Shown: positions 45,571 through 57,462, numbered from the stretch's first letter. The stretch is DNA of 64,000 nt from Mixophyes australis (GCA_036250195.1 JAVHZZ010000003.1:338773375-338837374); one strand, 5' to 3'. The notes: a model not told the origin generated them from the letters alone. Made by a program: numbers and translations.

Positions 45571-46597
45571 TTGGAATCTATCATTTATAATGCACGCATT
45601 ACAGTATGCAGAAAATCTATTTAAATTACAGGATTTATAGAAGTTATTGATATAATAAATAATAAAATGTATATATAGATTCACTTTTTTACTGCAATTA
45701 TAAAATATATTACACATGTATGACCTGGAATAAAAGATGATTTATTTTTGTAGTATAAATGCAAAATACAATCCTACCGGCTATTAGTGGGAGCTGCTCT
45801 TATAACACTGTAACATCTCGTGTATACACATAACTATATATGGCTGGGAAGTTGACAATAAATAATCTAATCCTTACACTACAGTATACATTTGGTTTGT
45901 GGTTTATTATTGTTCTGCTAAGTACTTGCATTACACCATTATGCAAATGTGTGTACTGTAAAGTAATCCACGATTTGTGTATACCGTAAAGTATTTTTTA
46001 AATACACCTATTTGACCATCATATCACATACTTAGGAGCACATCACGTTGCACTTATGGGGTCCCCATAAAATGGGGATAGACCAGTGTTTGCAGGTTTA
46101 CAGTGCACATGAAAATATGCTGGTGAAACATTGTCCAGCCTACATCCACTATAAGAGTGCCCCCTTCATTAGTTTCAAGTTTTACATTTGTCTCCAATAG
46201 TACTGTCTGAGCATCATTTATAGATGTAATTATCGGTGTTGTCTTTAGTATATGTGTCACATTTGTGTGTATGAATGTCTTTATTATATGAGTATTTGTG
46301 TGCACGTAAATGTGTTTACCTGCATCAACTTTAGCTGTTGACATAAAGCCTGTCCCACTGAAAGTAAAGGATGACTCCCAATTACTGTCACCTTCCAAGC
46401 CTTCTGTGTCAGAGCTCCTCACAGTACACTGAGCACAGTAACAACATTTTCACACAATTGCAAACAGGTTCAGACTCACTCCCGTCGTTTACTGCTTTCC
46501 TGAAATGGTCTAAAAAGAAATTGCAAAAAAGAAATCCAAACAGATGGCTACAGCTTGATGTAATAGCCCTTTCCATCCCTGAATCTCATATAAATAT
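45571..46597. other. Intergenic, nothing recognised
   Basis: AT-rich. The 122-codon minus-strand frame at 46054-46422 is rich in Thr/His/Ile from ACA repeats and has no family likeness. Confidence 0.4.
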
Positions 46598-46622
46598 CAT
46601 CATCATTTATTTATATAGTGTG
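46598..46622 (-). mobile_element. SINE tail scrap
   Basis: ATCATCATTTATTTATATAG only, the inverted SINE/L2 tail. Confidence 0.6.
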
Positions 46623-46939
46623 TCGAAGTCAGCATATTGGATAAAGTCATTTCAATTAAAATCGAGCAAACTTGGTTGTCTTTGTCTGAAAAGATGCGTA
46701 CGGTACGCTAAGGCGTGAAAGGGCACGCTACGGCGTGGAAGGGCGTACGCAGCTGCAACACATGGCAACAACAGTATTTAGTCTTTTACATACATTCGCA
46801 CAAACACTCACACTTGTAAAATAGTACACATTAAAGGTAGTTGCAACACATAGTCATTTATGTCAACATATAGTAGTATTTATATGTAATATTATAAGTT
46901 ATATGCATATTAGTAAAACATATGGTACACCTTGAAGGA

Positions 46940-47400
46940 ATCTAGTCATGTGTGGTATCATACTTATCCCCTTTGCATTTGCACCTGTCCGGTTCACTCT
47001 GCGAAGGAATCGCAGAGTGCATACACAAATTATTAATGTTAAGGAATTATGGACTATTATGACTGAGTAATCTTGGCGGGAAGATCAGAGCTCATCCCCT
47101 GGAGAGATGACCCCCTGCTTTGGATTCCTGAGCTTAAACTAGCCAATGATTGACAACCCCTTGGACCTTCCTGAAACCTGGACCAATAGAAGCAATCTAT
47201 ACCATCTGCATTGCTCTACTGTATTTCTGTGTGCATATAAGCAGCAGCTCCTCATCTAGTGTTCAGACATCTTGTCCCCAGACTTCAGGATTGAATGACT
47301 GTACACTGGATCCAGAGCGCCTGCGATAAGTAACGGGTGTACTTATTATTATTTCGCTTGAATATATTCTGCTACTTGAATCTTTGTGCGTTGGAAACAC
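46940..47400 (+). promoter_or_regulatory. Promoter-like stretch, possibly a solo LTR
   Basis: CCAAT-type motifs (AGCCAATGATTG near 47140, GGACCAATAGAAG near 47183) lie before a TATA-like GCATATAAGCAG at about 47234. This is the spacing of an LTR or pol II promoter. No paired LTR, clear TG...CA borders or target duplication could be fixed. Confidence 0.35.
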
Positions 47401-47458
47401 AAATCGAGATTCGACAATCGTTATTGGTTAGCGACAATACGCACTTAACAAGTGCCAA

Positions 47459-47680
47459 TAATTACACAGTGCTGTACAGAGAATATACCTCATTCACATC
47501 AATCCCTGACCCCACTAGAATCTAAATTCCCTAACACACACTAGGGTTGATTGTGTCAGTAGCCAATTAACCTACTAGTATGTTTTTAGAGAAACCCATG
47601 GTTTCCCTGGTAGGGAATTGAACTCGTGACCCCAGTGTTGTGAGGCAGCAATGCTAACCACTGTGCAACCGTGCTTCCCT
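47459..47680 (-). mobile_element. tRNA-headed SINE, diverged, minus strand
   Basis: From ACAGTGCTGTACAGAGAATA to the head CTGTGCAACCGTGCTTCCCT, with the B-box-like GGAATTGAACTCGTGACCCC. The tail end is missing. Confidence 0.8.
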
Positions 47681-48269
47681 GTTCAGCAAAACTAGTTTTT
47701 ATATTTGGGCACCATTCATAGCTCGTGAGTGCACACTGACTACATTCAGCAAGGAAAATCCAATCTGCCCAGGTGCTCCAATCAGAAATGGCAAGTATTA
47801 CACAACCATATACACTGACTTCACGCGTTTCTCCAAACGGTTCCCATATAAAAACTGGCATATTTTCGAAAATGACAGAGCCGCCATCATCATTTTTTGT
47901 ATAAGGTGCCAAAATACTCTGCACTGCTGGACAGTTGGTATAACAAATCATACAGAAAGGGATCAAAAACAAATGAGGCTGACAGAGAAGGTGTTGGGGG
48001 GGCGCTGTTCTTTTTCAGAATATGAGGATGTCTGATCTTGGGGGTTACTGTGTGTGAGGAAACGGGGTGCTACTGGACTGAGAACTATGTAATCATCACC
48101 CGTTTCTCACGGTTTATTGTACTTTTTAATCCTTGGCCCAGTCTAAGTATATACACCAGAGCATTGGTGTATTATGTGTATTATTATTTCGTGTTATTAG
48201 ATACATTTTGCCCATACTATTACCTGTGATATTGTATGTAGTATAAATATAAACAATATTGCCATACTG
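47681..48269. other. Intergenic, short L2-tail remnant
   Basis: 47883-47945 (CATCATCATTTTTTGTATAA and GGTGCCAAAATACTC) resembles an inverted L2 tail. Nothing else was recognised. Confidence 0.4.
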
Positions 48270-49262
48270 TGTGAAAATATCAGAACACCAGCAGTCATTT
48301 TGCTTGTGCTAGCTAATGTAATTACCATTTGTCTCAAATGTCTATTGTATGGGGTGCAGCTGAGATGAGGTTTGTTATCAGAACAATGTCTGAGTTAACT
48401 AGCTGGCAGCCCATGTTAATTAGCTAGGTCAACAGATAACCTGAGAGGTAATGAGGTTAGAACTTCTACTCATATGCAATGTGCCTCCACAGTAATATAT
48501 TGGTTGAAATAGCATGGGGAAATGTATCAATATGTATCAATATAAATGTAATTGTATCAAAAGGTATCACAGACTTATATTGTGTAACCCTGCTGATATA
48601 ATGTGTCAAAAGTCTTATTGTTCCATGTAAGCGTGCAGTGTCATTCCTTTATGTACTATTGTAACCCCATGTGTAGTGTATCCAGCCAAAACAGCTAATT
48701 GAGTCAAGCCATTCTATTGTCTAATCAAGGTAACAGGGACAGTATGTCTAGCAGCTAAATTGTTGACTGGGAGGCCCCTTCTGTAAAGGGGAGGTTTGAG
48801 ACATTTGACCCTACTTCCTGGGTACAGAGAAAATAATATAGGGGAGGAGAATGCCAGGGGGGCGAGGTGAGTTTGGAGGATCCTGGTGTAGAAGAGATCA
48901 GTGAAAAAGGACTCTGGGCCAGGCACTGTGGTGCCGCTGGAGGGAACCCTACCAGGACAGGGTTGGTGTGAGCTAGTAACCCAGGCTAGGAGACACCATA
49001 ACTGTTTTGCTAAACGGTAGTGGTAATATTGCGGGAGGATAAGACCCTGAAAGGGACAGAGATTATGACTTTGGAGTGCTGACTGCAGGAGGCTGCTGGA
49101 GGATACGTGCTACCATTTACCCTGTAACTTGTGAACGTCTTGTGGTGTTGTGCTGTCAGAATAAAGTCTTATTTTGGATATATTCTGGTCTACCCGAGTG
49201 AGTTGAATCCCACAGAGGGTAACTTCCATCCCAGCTAAGGGTGGTATCTTCACACTGTGACA
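48270..49262 (+). mobile_element. Probable solo LTR
   Basis: About 1 kb from a TGTGTGAAAATATC start to a CACTGTGACA end. It has an AATAAA in CAGAATAAAGTCTTATTTTG (about 49160-49180) some 90 bases before the 3' border, like an R-U5 region, and GC-richer sequence ahead of it. No partner LTR, coding sequence or readable target duplication, so the borders are tentative. Confidence 0.45.
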
Positions 49263-50165
49263 TGACTGCCTTCTGCGATAAAATTAAAGCATCAACAAAT
49301 GTAGAAGTAAAGGATTACTATTAGTTTCCTTCTACTTAAAATAAGTATTTTTGTAGAGGTGGAAGGGAAGTTCTTGGAAAATATGAGTATGCCTAAGCGA
49401 GGGGACAGAGTATTTTCTGCTCTAGATGTGAAGAGCCCAAAAGTTTGTCAATCTGTCTGGATAAATCCTGTAATTGTATATGTATTTATTTTTTTAAAAG
49501 AAAAATGATAATAGTGTAACCCCGGTGAACTGAAGCCAAGTAAGTAAATAAGCAATTAGTTGTAATTGCCATGTGGGATGCAAACAGCACTTCATGAGTC
49601 TGATATTTTTTTTCTTACTGGGGTCAGGAGCAACAGAATTTGGCCATTTAGAATGTTTAGCTTGTTTTGCCAGTAGCACATTACAGCTAAGGAGTATTTA
49701 TTAAATCCTCCTTCTGCAAGTGAATAGTGATATTGATCGCACATAGGCTACGATCAATATTACCTGTCCAGCTGGATGTTGGTGCAAGGCAATAAATGGG
49801 AGCATTTTTGTTAATTGAATACTACTTTAGGCAGGGCTCCTCAAACAAAAGGACCACGGGAGCCTGCTACTGCTGCCAGACACCCCATCAGCTACATTCC
49901 CCCTTTCAGCTGCCATGTTGTCCCGCTGACACATTTATCCACCATAGTGCCAAACATGCACCTATCACCTGCCACCGTTCTTCCCTACCAAACTGTAGGC
50001 AGGTCCCGCACTGCTTTTCTTAGCTGCACTGGAAACATCAGAAGAGAGAAGACCATATTTAGCACTCCAGGAGACTACCAAATTTCAAGGTGTTCTCCTG
50101 GACTTCTGGGACAGTAGACCACACTGATTATCAAATCTCTTAAGAATTCATCCGTACCGAGCACG
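49263..50165. other. Intergenic, worn MITE-like end
   Basis: 50040-50120 (CACTCCAGGAGACTACC and GGACTTCTGGGACAGTAGAC) looks like a decayed CATACTTGCC-family end. The rest shows nothing. Confidence 0.35.
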
Positions 50166-51400
50166 ATGGCTTTTCAGCCATATACTATAAAATGTTTCTT
50201 CCCAACCCACACTCCCCTACTCCTAGATCTATTCAATTCCATTCTTCATGGGACAAAATTTGATGGAGCCACCAACAGAGTGGACATAGTGGTCATCCCC
50301 AAAGAGGGTCATGACCTCTTTTATATGCTCCAGTTACAGACCCACCTTGTTACTCAATGTATATCTCAAACTATTCACCAAATTGCTCAGTAACAGATTG
50401 GCCTATGTCATTCTGAACTCAGTTCATCCAGAACTAGGGGTATTCATAACAGGCCATCAAGCTGCAGAACCACACCTGCAAAGTAATTGATTTGATTCAC
50501 ACTGCCAACAAGACTACAACCTCTGCTATGGTGTTGGCCCATAACCATAAATTAGACCTCTATGCTGATGACACCCTCCTTACATTAACCAATCCTCACA
50601 TCCCTGCTCCTATTGTGCTAGACGCAATTAACGAATAAGACCAACTCTTGAACTTCAAAATTAACACTGACTAGACTGAAGCACTCCTCCTTAACATTCT
50701 CCAGCATCTTACATGTACTGATGTCTAATTTCCAATTTAGTTGACAACCACAAAAACTGAAATATCTAGGGATCTCAGCAAGCATTACAATGAATTGTTC
50801 ACAGCAAATTTTCCACCATTAATTAGCGCACTTAAAAACAATCTTCGCTCCTGGGCTTCCCAACATATTTCTTTGATTGGTAGAGTGTCATCGGTTAAGA
50901 TGAATGTCCTTCCCAGACTCCTAAACTCTGGAATCGCCTTGGGCTACCATCACCGGCTTTCCATCAGTACTTACAGATCTGTAATTTTTCTCACGATAAA
51001 ATCACAGAAATCCTCCCTTCAAGGATAGAAGCCTTCTGCCTGGGTAGATCCTTCTCCAGCAGCCTGATATCAACTTTTTACCCTTTATTTATTAAGCAAG
51101 GCCAACTGACCAATGAACTACACAAGTTTAGATGGGAAGAAAACATGGGTGAATCTCTCAGAACTGAGGACTGGTCTCTAATATGTAAAGAGGTGGCTAA
51201 AAGCTCAATTTGTACACAACTCAAGGACAATTCATATAATCTCCTTTTCCAGTTATACCTGGTACTATCAAGGTTTGGTGCCATTTATTTACACTCTTCC
51301 TTTCTGATTTTTAGAATCCTCTGGTTAATGGTTTTCCAGGTAAAATATCTGAATTTCTAATGAAAACTATCCCTCGTGTCCTTCTGATATTTCTCAGAAT
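50166..51400 (+). pseudogene. Decayed L1/Tx1-clade LINE reverse transcriptase
   Basis: Pieces in several frames read like L1/Tx1 ORF2 in the right order: PISLLN-like text near 50345, LNSVHPELGVFITGHQAAEP near 50410, the catalytic-region LYADDTLLTLTN near 50560, KYLGIS near 50762 and ISLIGRVSSVKMNVLPRLLN near 50870. Stops and shifts between them show that it is dead. The 5' and 3' ends are not clear. Confidence 0.8.
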
Positions 51401-51976
51401 CATCCACTTTCCCAGAATTCCTAACATGAGATCGCACCAATGAGTATTGCGACACGGGGGCAGCTTGTGTCCTGCTGATCCACTGACTGGTTATAAACAA
51501 ACCTCCTCTGTATATCAGCTGGTGTCCAGGGCCTCCAATAGGATTCCAGGGCCCTGGTGGGTGTGCCGCTTATGGGCACCGCCTAGACTTGGCATTTGGG
51601 GAATGACCACGCAGACCAGTGGAAAGCTATTGGTTCTCTCAGTCACTCTGCAGATGAATCCAGAGCCCCTTCTGTCCCCACCTAATCACCACCTCCCCTG
51701 GTGGACCTACATTGACCAGTTACCTAGCTATACCTAATGTGATATTTGTGTATAGCACCAACACTAGGACCTGGGGGAAGAACAGCAGAGAGAAGGATGG
51801 TGCAGGTGGAGGAAAATTGACTGCATTTATGGCTAAGCCTGCGGTAATATTGTGAGAGATTTGTGAGAGGCCTGTGTATGGCAAACACTGAAGAGTAACA
51901 AACTAGTCCAAAAACTGAGTGCAAGACTGTTGGTTTTGGTGACTTCTCATGTGACCTGGGGAGACTGCAACCAAGC
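51401..51976. other. Intergenic, nothing recognised
   Basis: No gene seen. The frame at 51447-51737 has no family likeness. It could be part of the LINE 3' region or unrelated. Confidence 0.4.
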
Positions 51977-52430
51977 AGACAGCGAGCACAGTCCATCACT
52001 CCCCTGACAGCGAGTACAGTCCATGACTCCACTGACAGCGAGCACAGTCCATCACTCCCCTGACAGCGAGTACAGTCCATCACTCTCCTGACAGCGAGTA
52101 CAGTCCATCACTCTCCTGACAGCGAGCACGGTCCATCATTCCCCTGACAGCGAGTACAGTCCATCACTCTCCTGACAGCGAGCATTGTCCATTACTCCGC
52201 TGACAGCGAGAACAGTTCATCACTCTGCTGACAACGAGCACAGTCCATCACTCTGCTGACAGCAAGCACAGTCCATCACTCAGCTGACAGCGAGCACAGT
52301 CCATCACTCCGCTGACAGCGAGCACAGTCCATCACTCCGCTGACAGCGAGCACAGTCCATCACTCCGCTGACAGCGAGCACAGTCCATCATTCTGCTGAC
52401 AGCGAGCACAGACCATCACTCAGGTGACCA
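51977..52430. repeat. 28-bp minisatellite, about 16 copies
   Basis: The unit CAGTCCATCACTC(C/T)(C/G)CTGACAGCGAG(T/C)A repeats without gaps. Variants cluster: TA/CTCCTG forms on the left, CA/CCGCTG forms on the right, which suggests spreading by local duplication. Each unit is complete with no variable spacer, so it is not a CRISPR array. Confidence 0.95.
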
Positions 52431-53559
52431 GCTATCTGGGGCACATAAGTCCTTTATTTGATATTGCTATTTACCACACTTTAGAGACTGAGAAAGAGGT
52501 GCCTCTACAAATTTCAGGGGTCGGATCTATTAATATTTGCAGAGTTACTTGTTTACACACCAACACCGCTGTCTACCCTGTTGGAAGTTAATCCCATCAC
52601 ACCACTTCTCAATTGGCATTGAGATTTTCCGTAAATGTGTTACAATGTCCGCAATTTGCGGTACAACATCTTTGTGACCTCCACATAAACACACGCGTCT
52701 ATATGTAACCTGGGTTACCTCCGTTATATGTGCACCAATAGTACCACAAATACTTTATTATGATTACTTTATATGGTCACCATGTTAGTTATTGGTTGGC
52801 CGATGACTGGGCGTGAGTGTTATTGATACGTTGTTGTTAATATTGCTTCACAATTGTCCAGTCAAGGCTTGTTTGTTATAATGTGTAGCCAACCCTTTAT
52901 GATACATTCCTTTTCCCCTCATTCACCATCTTTCCTACCTCTGAAATTAAACCATAGTGGTTTCCAATGTATACAGATTGTCTGCATATAGTGTTATCAA
53001 GTGCAGTCATCCGAGTCAATCCCTGGTATAAAGATCCCTGCCCACCTCCCGCAAGTCACTGTGAGGACTCAGGTACAGGCACCGCACAAGGAGAGATGGT
53101 GAGAATTCCTTGTATAAACTATTTATCAACACCCCTCAGAGAACCAGTGTCTGCAGTTTATTTGAAACAAGAATCACACAGAGTTTATTTTGAAATGTTT
53201 TTTTATTTAACAATATGCAGAGATGCAATTGAAATATTGCTGAAGTTGTATTTATTAACCAACACTGCCAGCGCCCAGGGAACCCCTAATATCTAGGTGC
53301 AGTCAATTTAACCAATTCACCACTATTTCTGTTATAATAGCCATTATTCTGGTCATGTTTGGGGCTCCAAGGGATCTGGTTTCAGAGTTACTGATCTATA
53401 GATCCAGAGGAAGGTGACGAAAACCCCCGGAGACACTTCATTTTCCTCAGAGGGGAAAAAAATTCCTTCCTGACTCCACGTATGGCAATCGATTTTCATC
53501 CTGGATCACATATATATATAACTGCATATTGCTGTATATCCCTGTAGAGACGACATAAG
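52431..53559. other. Intergenic, one dispersed-repeat-like stretch
   Basis: 53390-53510, with GGGGAAAAAAATTCCTTCCT and GACTCCACGTATGGCAATCG, resembles a repeat phrase common in amphibian genomes. Nothing coding was recognised. Confidence 0.4.
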
Positions 53560-53657
53560 AGGGAGGGAGCCCTGCTCGTAGCTTACAATCTAATGAGATG
53601 AATCTTGCCCATTAGGGCTTACAGTTTGATTCATCTATACAGAAGGGGGAAGGGAGC

Positions 53658-54233
53658 CAGGGCTGCCATCAGGGTGGTACAGCCAGTACAGCTGTAAGGG
53701 GCCTCTCCATTTGACTGGGCCCCCTGGACTGTCTGGGCCCCTTAGTCTGACAGACCCGCCCCTCTGCCCCCTCAATGTGGCGACATCATCTCTGTGACTG
53801 GGAGCTGCAGCATTGCTTCAGGAAGGTAAGTTAATTGGGCATTTATTATGATGGGGGAGGAGAGAGAGGAACATTTACTGTGATTGGGTGGGACAGAGGG
53901 GTACATCTACTGTGATTGGGGGAAGGGGAGCATTAACTGTGATTGGGTTGGAGAGGGGAACATTTACAGTGATTGGGGGGGACATTTACTGTGATTGGGT
54001 GGGGCAGAGGCGCACATCTACTGTGATTGGGGGAAGGGGAACATTTACTGTGATTGGGTTGGAGAGGGGAACATTTACAGTGATTGGGGGGACATTTACT
54101 GTGATTGGGGGGGACGGGGAAATTTCTAGTGAAGGGGGAGAGGGGAAAATTTATGGGGGGGGGGGCAGGAGAGGCGGAGGGGCTCTGTCAGATTAATTAG
54201 TACTTGGACCCACAGTTTCTGATGGCAGCCCTG
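53658..54233. mobile_element. hAT-type element (CAGGGCTGCCATCAG ends) with inner minisatellite
   Basis: The ends CAGGGCTGCCATCAG and CTGATGGCAGCCCTG are inverted, flanked by AAGGGAGC (53650-53657) and AAGGTAGC (54234-54241). It carries a minisatellite in the middle and no transposase. Confidence 0.88.
53869..54125. repeat. Minisatellite of TTTACTGTGATTGGG units
   Basis: About nine units of roughly 24-33 bases, each with ACATTTACTGTGATTGGG or a close variant plus a variable G-rich part. The 102-codon Gly/Thr/Val frame across it is an artefact of the repeat. Confidence 0.92.
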
Positions 54234-54329
54234 AAGGTAGCCCTGCTCATAGGAGCTTACAATCTAATGGGATGAATCTTCCCCGCTAGGGTTTACACAG
54301 TGATTCATCTATACAGAAGAGGAAGGGAG

Positions 54330-55569
54330 CCTATTCAGATACAATTACAATCTTCTCATTTACCGCTTCATTAGCGACGACAGAGCAGCGGATCCCACAA
54401 CGTAGCAGTTACATCAGCATTTGAAGATGTTATAATCCCATAGATGTAGAGATCCATTGGTCCTCTCAGTGGGGTTTCAACCTCCCAACTGACTGACTGG
54501 AGCAGCTTCTGGTCCTTATATCATGATCATTACATCACAATGTCCTGGTCTCCATGGGAACTCTGTCACCTTCTATGATGTCATCATTGACTCTGACCTC
54601 AGGTTACTAATAAGTGATGAAAACTGCCCCTTCCCCTAGATTGGGCTCAGAGATTCAAGGCCCAAATCTCCACCACCTTCCATGTGTATATTATAAATAA
54701 TCTATTCTGCCTGTAGTAACAAAGCTCTTGTTCCTCCACCCTATTAAAATTACAGTCTCTATCCTGTTAGAATTACAGTCTCCATCCTATTAGTGATATA
54801 AATAATGGCGGTGGGGAGGATAGTTAATCATCCAGAAGAAGTAGATGAGATTGGTTATATTTCAATAAAAATATATTTTTAATACATGACACAATAAAAT
54901 ATAAATATAAAAAATCCAAAATTATAAACAAAAAACACACATATCCTGCTTTAAAAAATCATAATAAATTGATATATAAATAAACAATCCAATCACTAGA
55001 CAGGCTCCTATCCATCCTATTAGAACTACAGTCTCCATCCTATTAGAATTACTGTCTCCACCCTATTCCATTTTAGAAGATTCAGCAAATATACCCCTTG
55101 GTGGTTCTGTAGCTGATACAAAGTAACATTGATAAGTTGTTCCCTATTTTAGCAGGTTGATATACAAGGTGATACTCATATTTACTATTCTTTTGTGATG
55201 ACTGATTCTGTTAAACTACCCACCAGGCGACACTTCCTGCAGTGTAGCACATTCGTGTAGTCCGGAGGGGAGATCCAAGCTGTTGGCAAGTATGATTTTA
55301 TGTATTCAGGTATGATGGACAGGGTCAGCTGATGAGGGGTGCCACTGCATAGGACACCTCACTTGAGCCCCATACTTAATAGCCTACTCCTCATCTTTTT
55401 CTTGTCTTTTTCCTATTATTAGCAGAGCATGAGAATTCCTTGTTGGGATTATCCTGGGACTCCAGCATTTCCTCAGGTTAGCAGCCAGTGCTGTGCACAC
55501 AACACGTAGTGTGAGCTCTCTGCTTGCGGACTAGAGATGTATGTAACTGGCTATCAAAGGGGGAATAGA
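54330..55569. other. Intergenic, nothing recognised
   Basis: CCTATTAGAATTACAGTCTC phrases recur near 54740-54790 and 55015-55060, a small local repeat. A GTTGGCAAGTATG end at about 55280 is a scrap of the CATACTTGCC MITE family. Confidence 0.45.
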
Positions 55570-55719
55570 TCATCATCATCATTTATTTATATAGCGCCAC
55601 TAATTCCGCAGCGCTGTACAGAGAACTCACTCACATCAGTCCCTGCCCCATTGGAGCTTACATTCTAAATTCCCTAATATAGACACACACTCACACACAG
55701 TCAGACAGACAGAGAGGTT
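55570..55719 (-). mobile_element. SINE tail half, minus strand
   Basis: TCATCATCATTTATTTATAT through GTCCCTGCCCCATTGGAGCT to CACACACAGTCAGACAGACA. The tRNA head is missing. Confidence 0.9.
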
Positions 55720-55739
55720 TGGTTGGGGGGGCTGCCAGA

Positions 55740-56194
55740 CAGGGCCGCCTTCAGAAATAATCATGCCCAGTACGGGCCCCCCGTGTCCCCCGGGCCCCCC
55801 CTCCCCCCTCCAATGAGCGCCCCCCCCCCATGAGCAATAGCAACATATACTTACCTGGGGACCCGCCGCTGGTCTCCGCTACTCTGTCTTCAGCCTGGCT
55901 GTCACCGTGACAGCCAGGCACCAGGATGCGATCGCAGGGGAGGAGGAATCATTCCCCCTGCGATCATGTGCTCTGCCTGTGACAGATCACATGATCGCAG
56001 GGGGAATGAATCCTCCACCCCTGCGATCGCATCCTGGTGCCTAGCTGTCACGGTGACAGCCAGGCTGAAGACAGAGTAGCGGAGACCAGCGGCGGGCCCC
56101 CAGGTAAGTATATGTTGCGCTGTTGTACCGGGCCCCCTGTTGAGCCTGGGCCCGGTACAACAGTACCCCCCGTACCGCCCTGATGGCGGCCCTG
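55740..56194. mobile_element. hAT-type MITE with ~130-bp hairpin arms
   Basis: The ends CAGGGCCGCC and GGCGGCCCTG lie between exact 8-base duplications CTGCCAGA (55732-55739, 56195-56202). Inside, 55840-56118 is a long hairpin with few mismatches. The arms place CAGGTAAGTA, a consensus splice donor, on both strands (56101 plus; 55848-55857 minus). Confidence 0.92.
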
Positions 56195-56651
56195 CTGCCA
56201 GAGCTTGTTTGTGCTAGCCATACGTTGCTGTAGAGGGCTGGGTGGCTGTGTTCCATGGCAGAGAACTGATAACTATAAGTATTATAATCTGAAGGGCACT
56301 GTGTTTGTAGCATAAACCAAAATTGCCACAAAAACAAAGTGCATAGGGGAACCTGTTATTAGGGTGTATTAGGTTCTAGACATGCCCCTCTGTGAGTCTA
56401 ATCACATGTTTAATGTTAATAGATATGACCCCTCCACTGAAATTAGAGCAACCCACAATGAATGTTTCACATAGAAGCCCATATTTTACAAAGGCCAGCC
56501 CTGATGAATCGTACAAGGTTAGGATTAGCCATTAAAGTTTCCAAATGATCCTTCTGTTGGCTGCAAGCTTAAGTGGGCCGCTCTAATATGTTTGATATAA
56601 GTTATAGATGAGAAAATGTTAATATCAGAATAATTATGTATCAGCGTTCTC
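56195..56651. other. Intergenic, nothing recognised
   Basis: No repeat or gene that I can name. Confidence 0.4.
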
Positions 56652-56758
56652 AGCAGAACGGTGGCACAGTGGTTAGCATTGCTAACTCAAATCGCTAAGG
56701 TCATGGGTTCAATTCCAACCTGGGCCCTTTCTGTGCAGAGTTTTTATGCTTGTGTGGG
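56652..56758 (+). mobile_element. SINE head fragment
   Basis: GAACGGTGGCACAGTGGTTA with the B-box-like GGTCATGGGTTCAATTCC, then GCAGAGTTTTTATGCTTG. Only the tRNA-like head and a little of the middle remain. Confidence 0.8.
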
Positions 56759-56924
56759 TGTGTGGAGATGTACCCTGCTGTGCCCGTGAAGAGGGCGAAG
56801 ATGGACCTCGCTACTGTGCCCGTGAAGAGGGTGAAAAAAGAACAAAAGAAGATCAACTTACCGTTCCTGCGATCTAGCGCTGGTGAGTAATTCTCTTCTT
56901 CCGCAGGTCCCGTCAGCAGAGGGA

Positions 56925-57210
56925 GGATGAGCCAATCCGGGCTCACCTTCCGCTGCTGGCCAATCGGCGGCCGTATGAGTGAGTCAATCCTGGCTCACCT
57001 CCAGCCGTTTAAATTATTGGTGCCGAGGCGAGCCAATCAGCACTTGCGTCAGCGCCAGGTGATGACGTGGCGTCGGCGGTTATTTAAGCCACCGGGCTGC
57101 GCCATATTTTCAGAAGTTCGCAGGCGGAGAGACAAAAGGACGTCGTGGGACGTCCAGAGAGAAGGAGACAGAAGAAGACGCAAGCAGAAGCGGCAGGGAG
57201 TCCTTGTAAG
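56925..57210 (+). promoter_or_regulatory. GC-rich promoter-like block with a splice donor
   Basis: Three CCAAT boxes (56932, 56960, 57033), a CRE-like TGACGTGG at 57063, then TATTTAAG at 57081. An initiator-like TTTTCAGAAG lies about 25 bases on, a purine-rich leader follows, and GTAAGG at 57206 looks like a donor. GAGCCAATCCGGGCTCACC recurs in altered form (GAGTCAATCCTGGCTCACC). This reads as a pol II promoter and first exon. No gene was found downstream. It may belong to a transposon or LTR. Confidence 0.5.
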
Positions 57211-57462
57211 GGCACACCTACACCTACCCTACACCTAACATTAACTTTTAGGATTGGGAAGCTGCTCATGTCTAAAGTTTTCCAGCCAGCCCACCAAGTC
57301 CGGGTCACGGCGGATTTCAAAGATTTCTAAAATCCAATAGTTTGTGCACCGTTTGTCTATTGCAACACAACATGACGGCAACTGCTACCTGTCATCTCTC
57401 ATTCAGGACATGCTGACACTTGTAGTTTTCAGTCAATAATTTGTATTTTAAAAGGTGTTTTA

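Larger units (their letters stand above)
53560..54329. repeat. Two tandem ~95-bp units separated by a hAT insertion
   Basis: 53565-53657 and 54236-54329 both read GGGAGCCCTGCTC or similar, TTACAATCTAATG(A/G)GATGAAT, then GATTCATCTATACAGAAG and GGAAGGGAGC. Removing the element between them restores a direct tandem pair. Confidence 0.8.

Noticed and set aside
51977..52430. CRISPR-like array
   Set aside because: The whole 28-base unit repeats without unique spacers, in a vertebrate genome. It is a minisatellite.
53888..54196. Gly/Thr-rich 102-codon frame
   Set aside because: A by-product of the TGTGATTGGG minisatellite.
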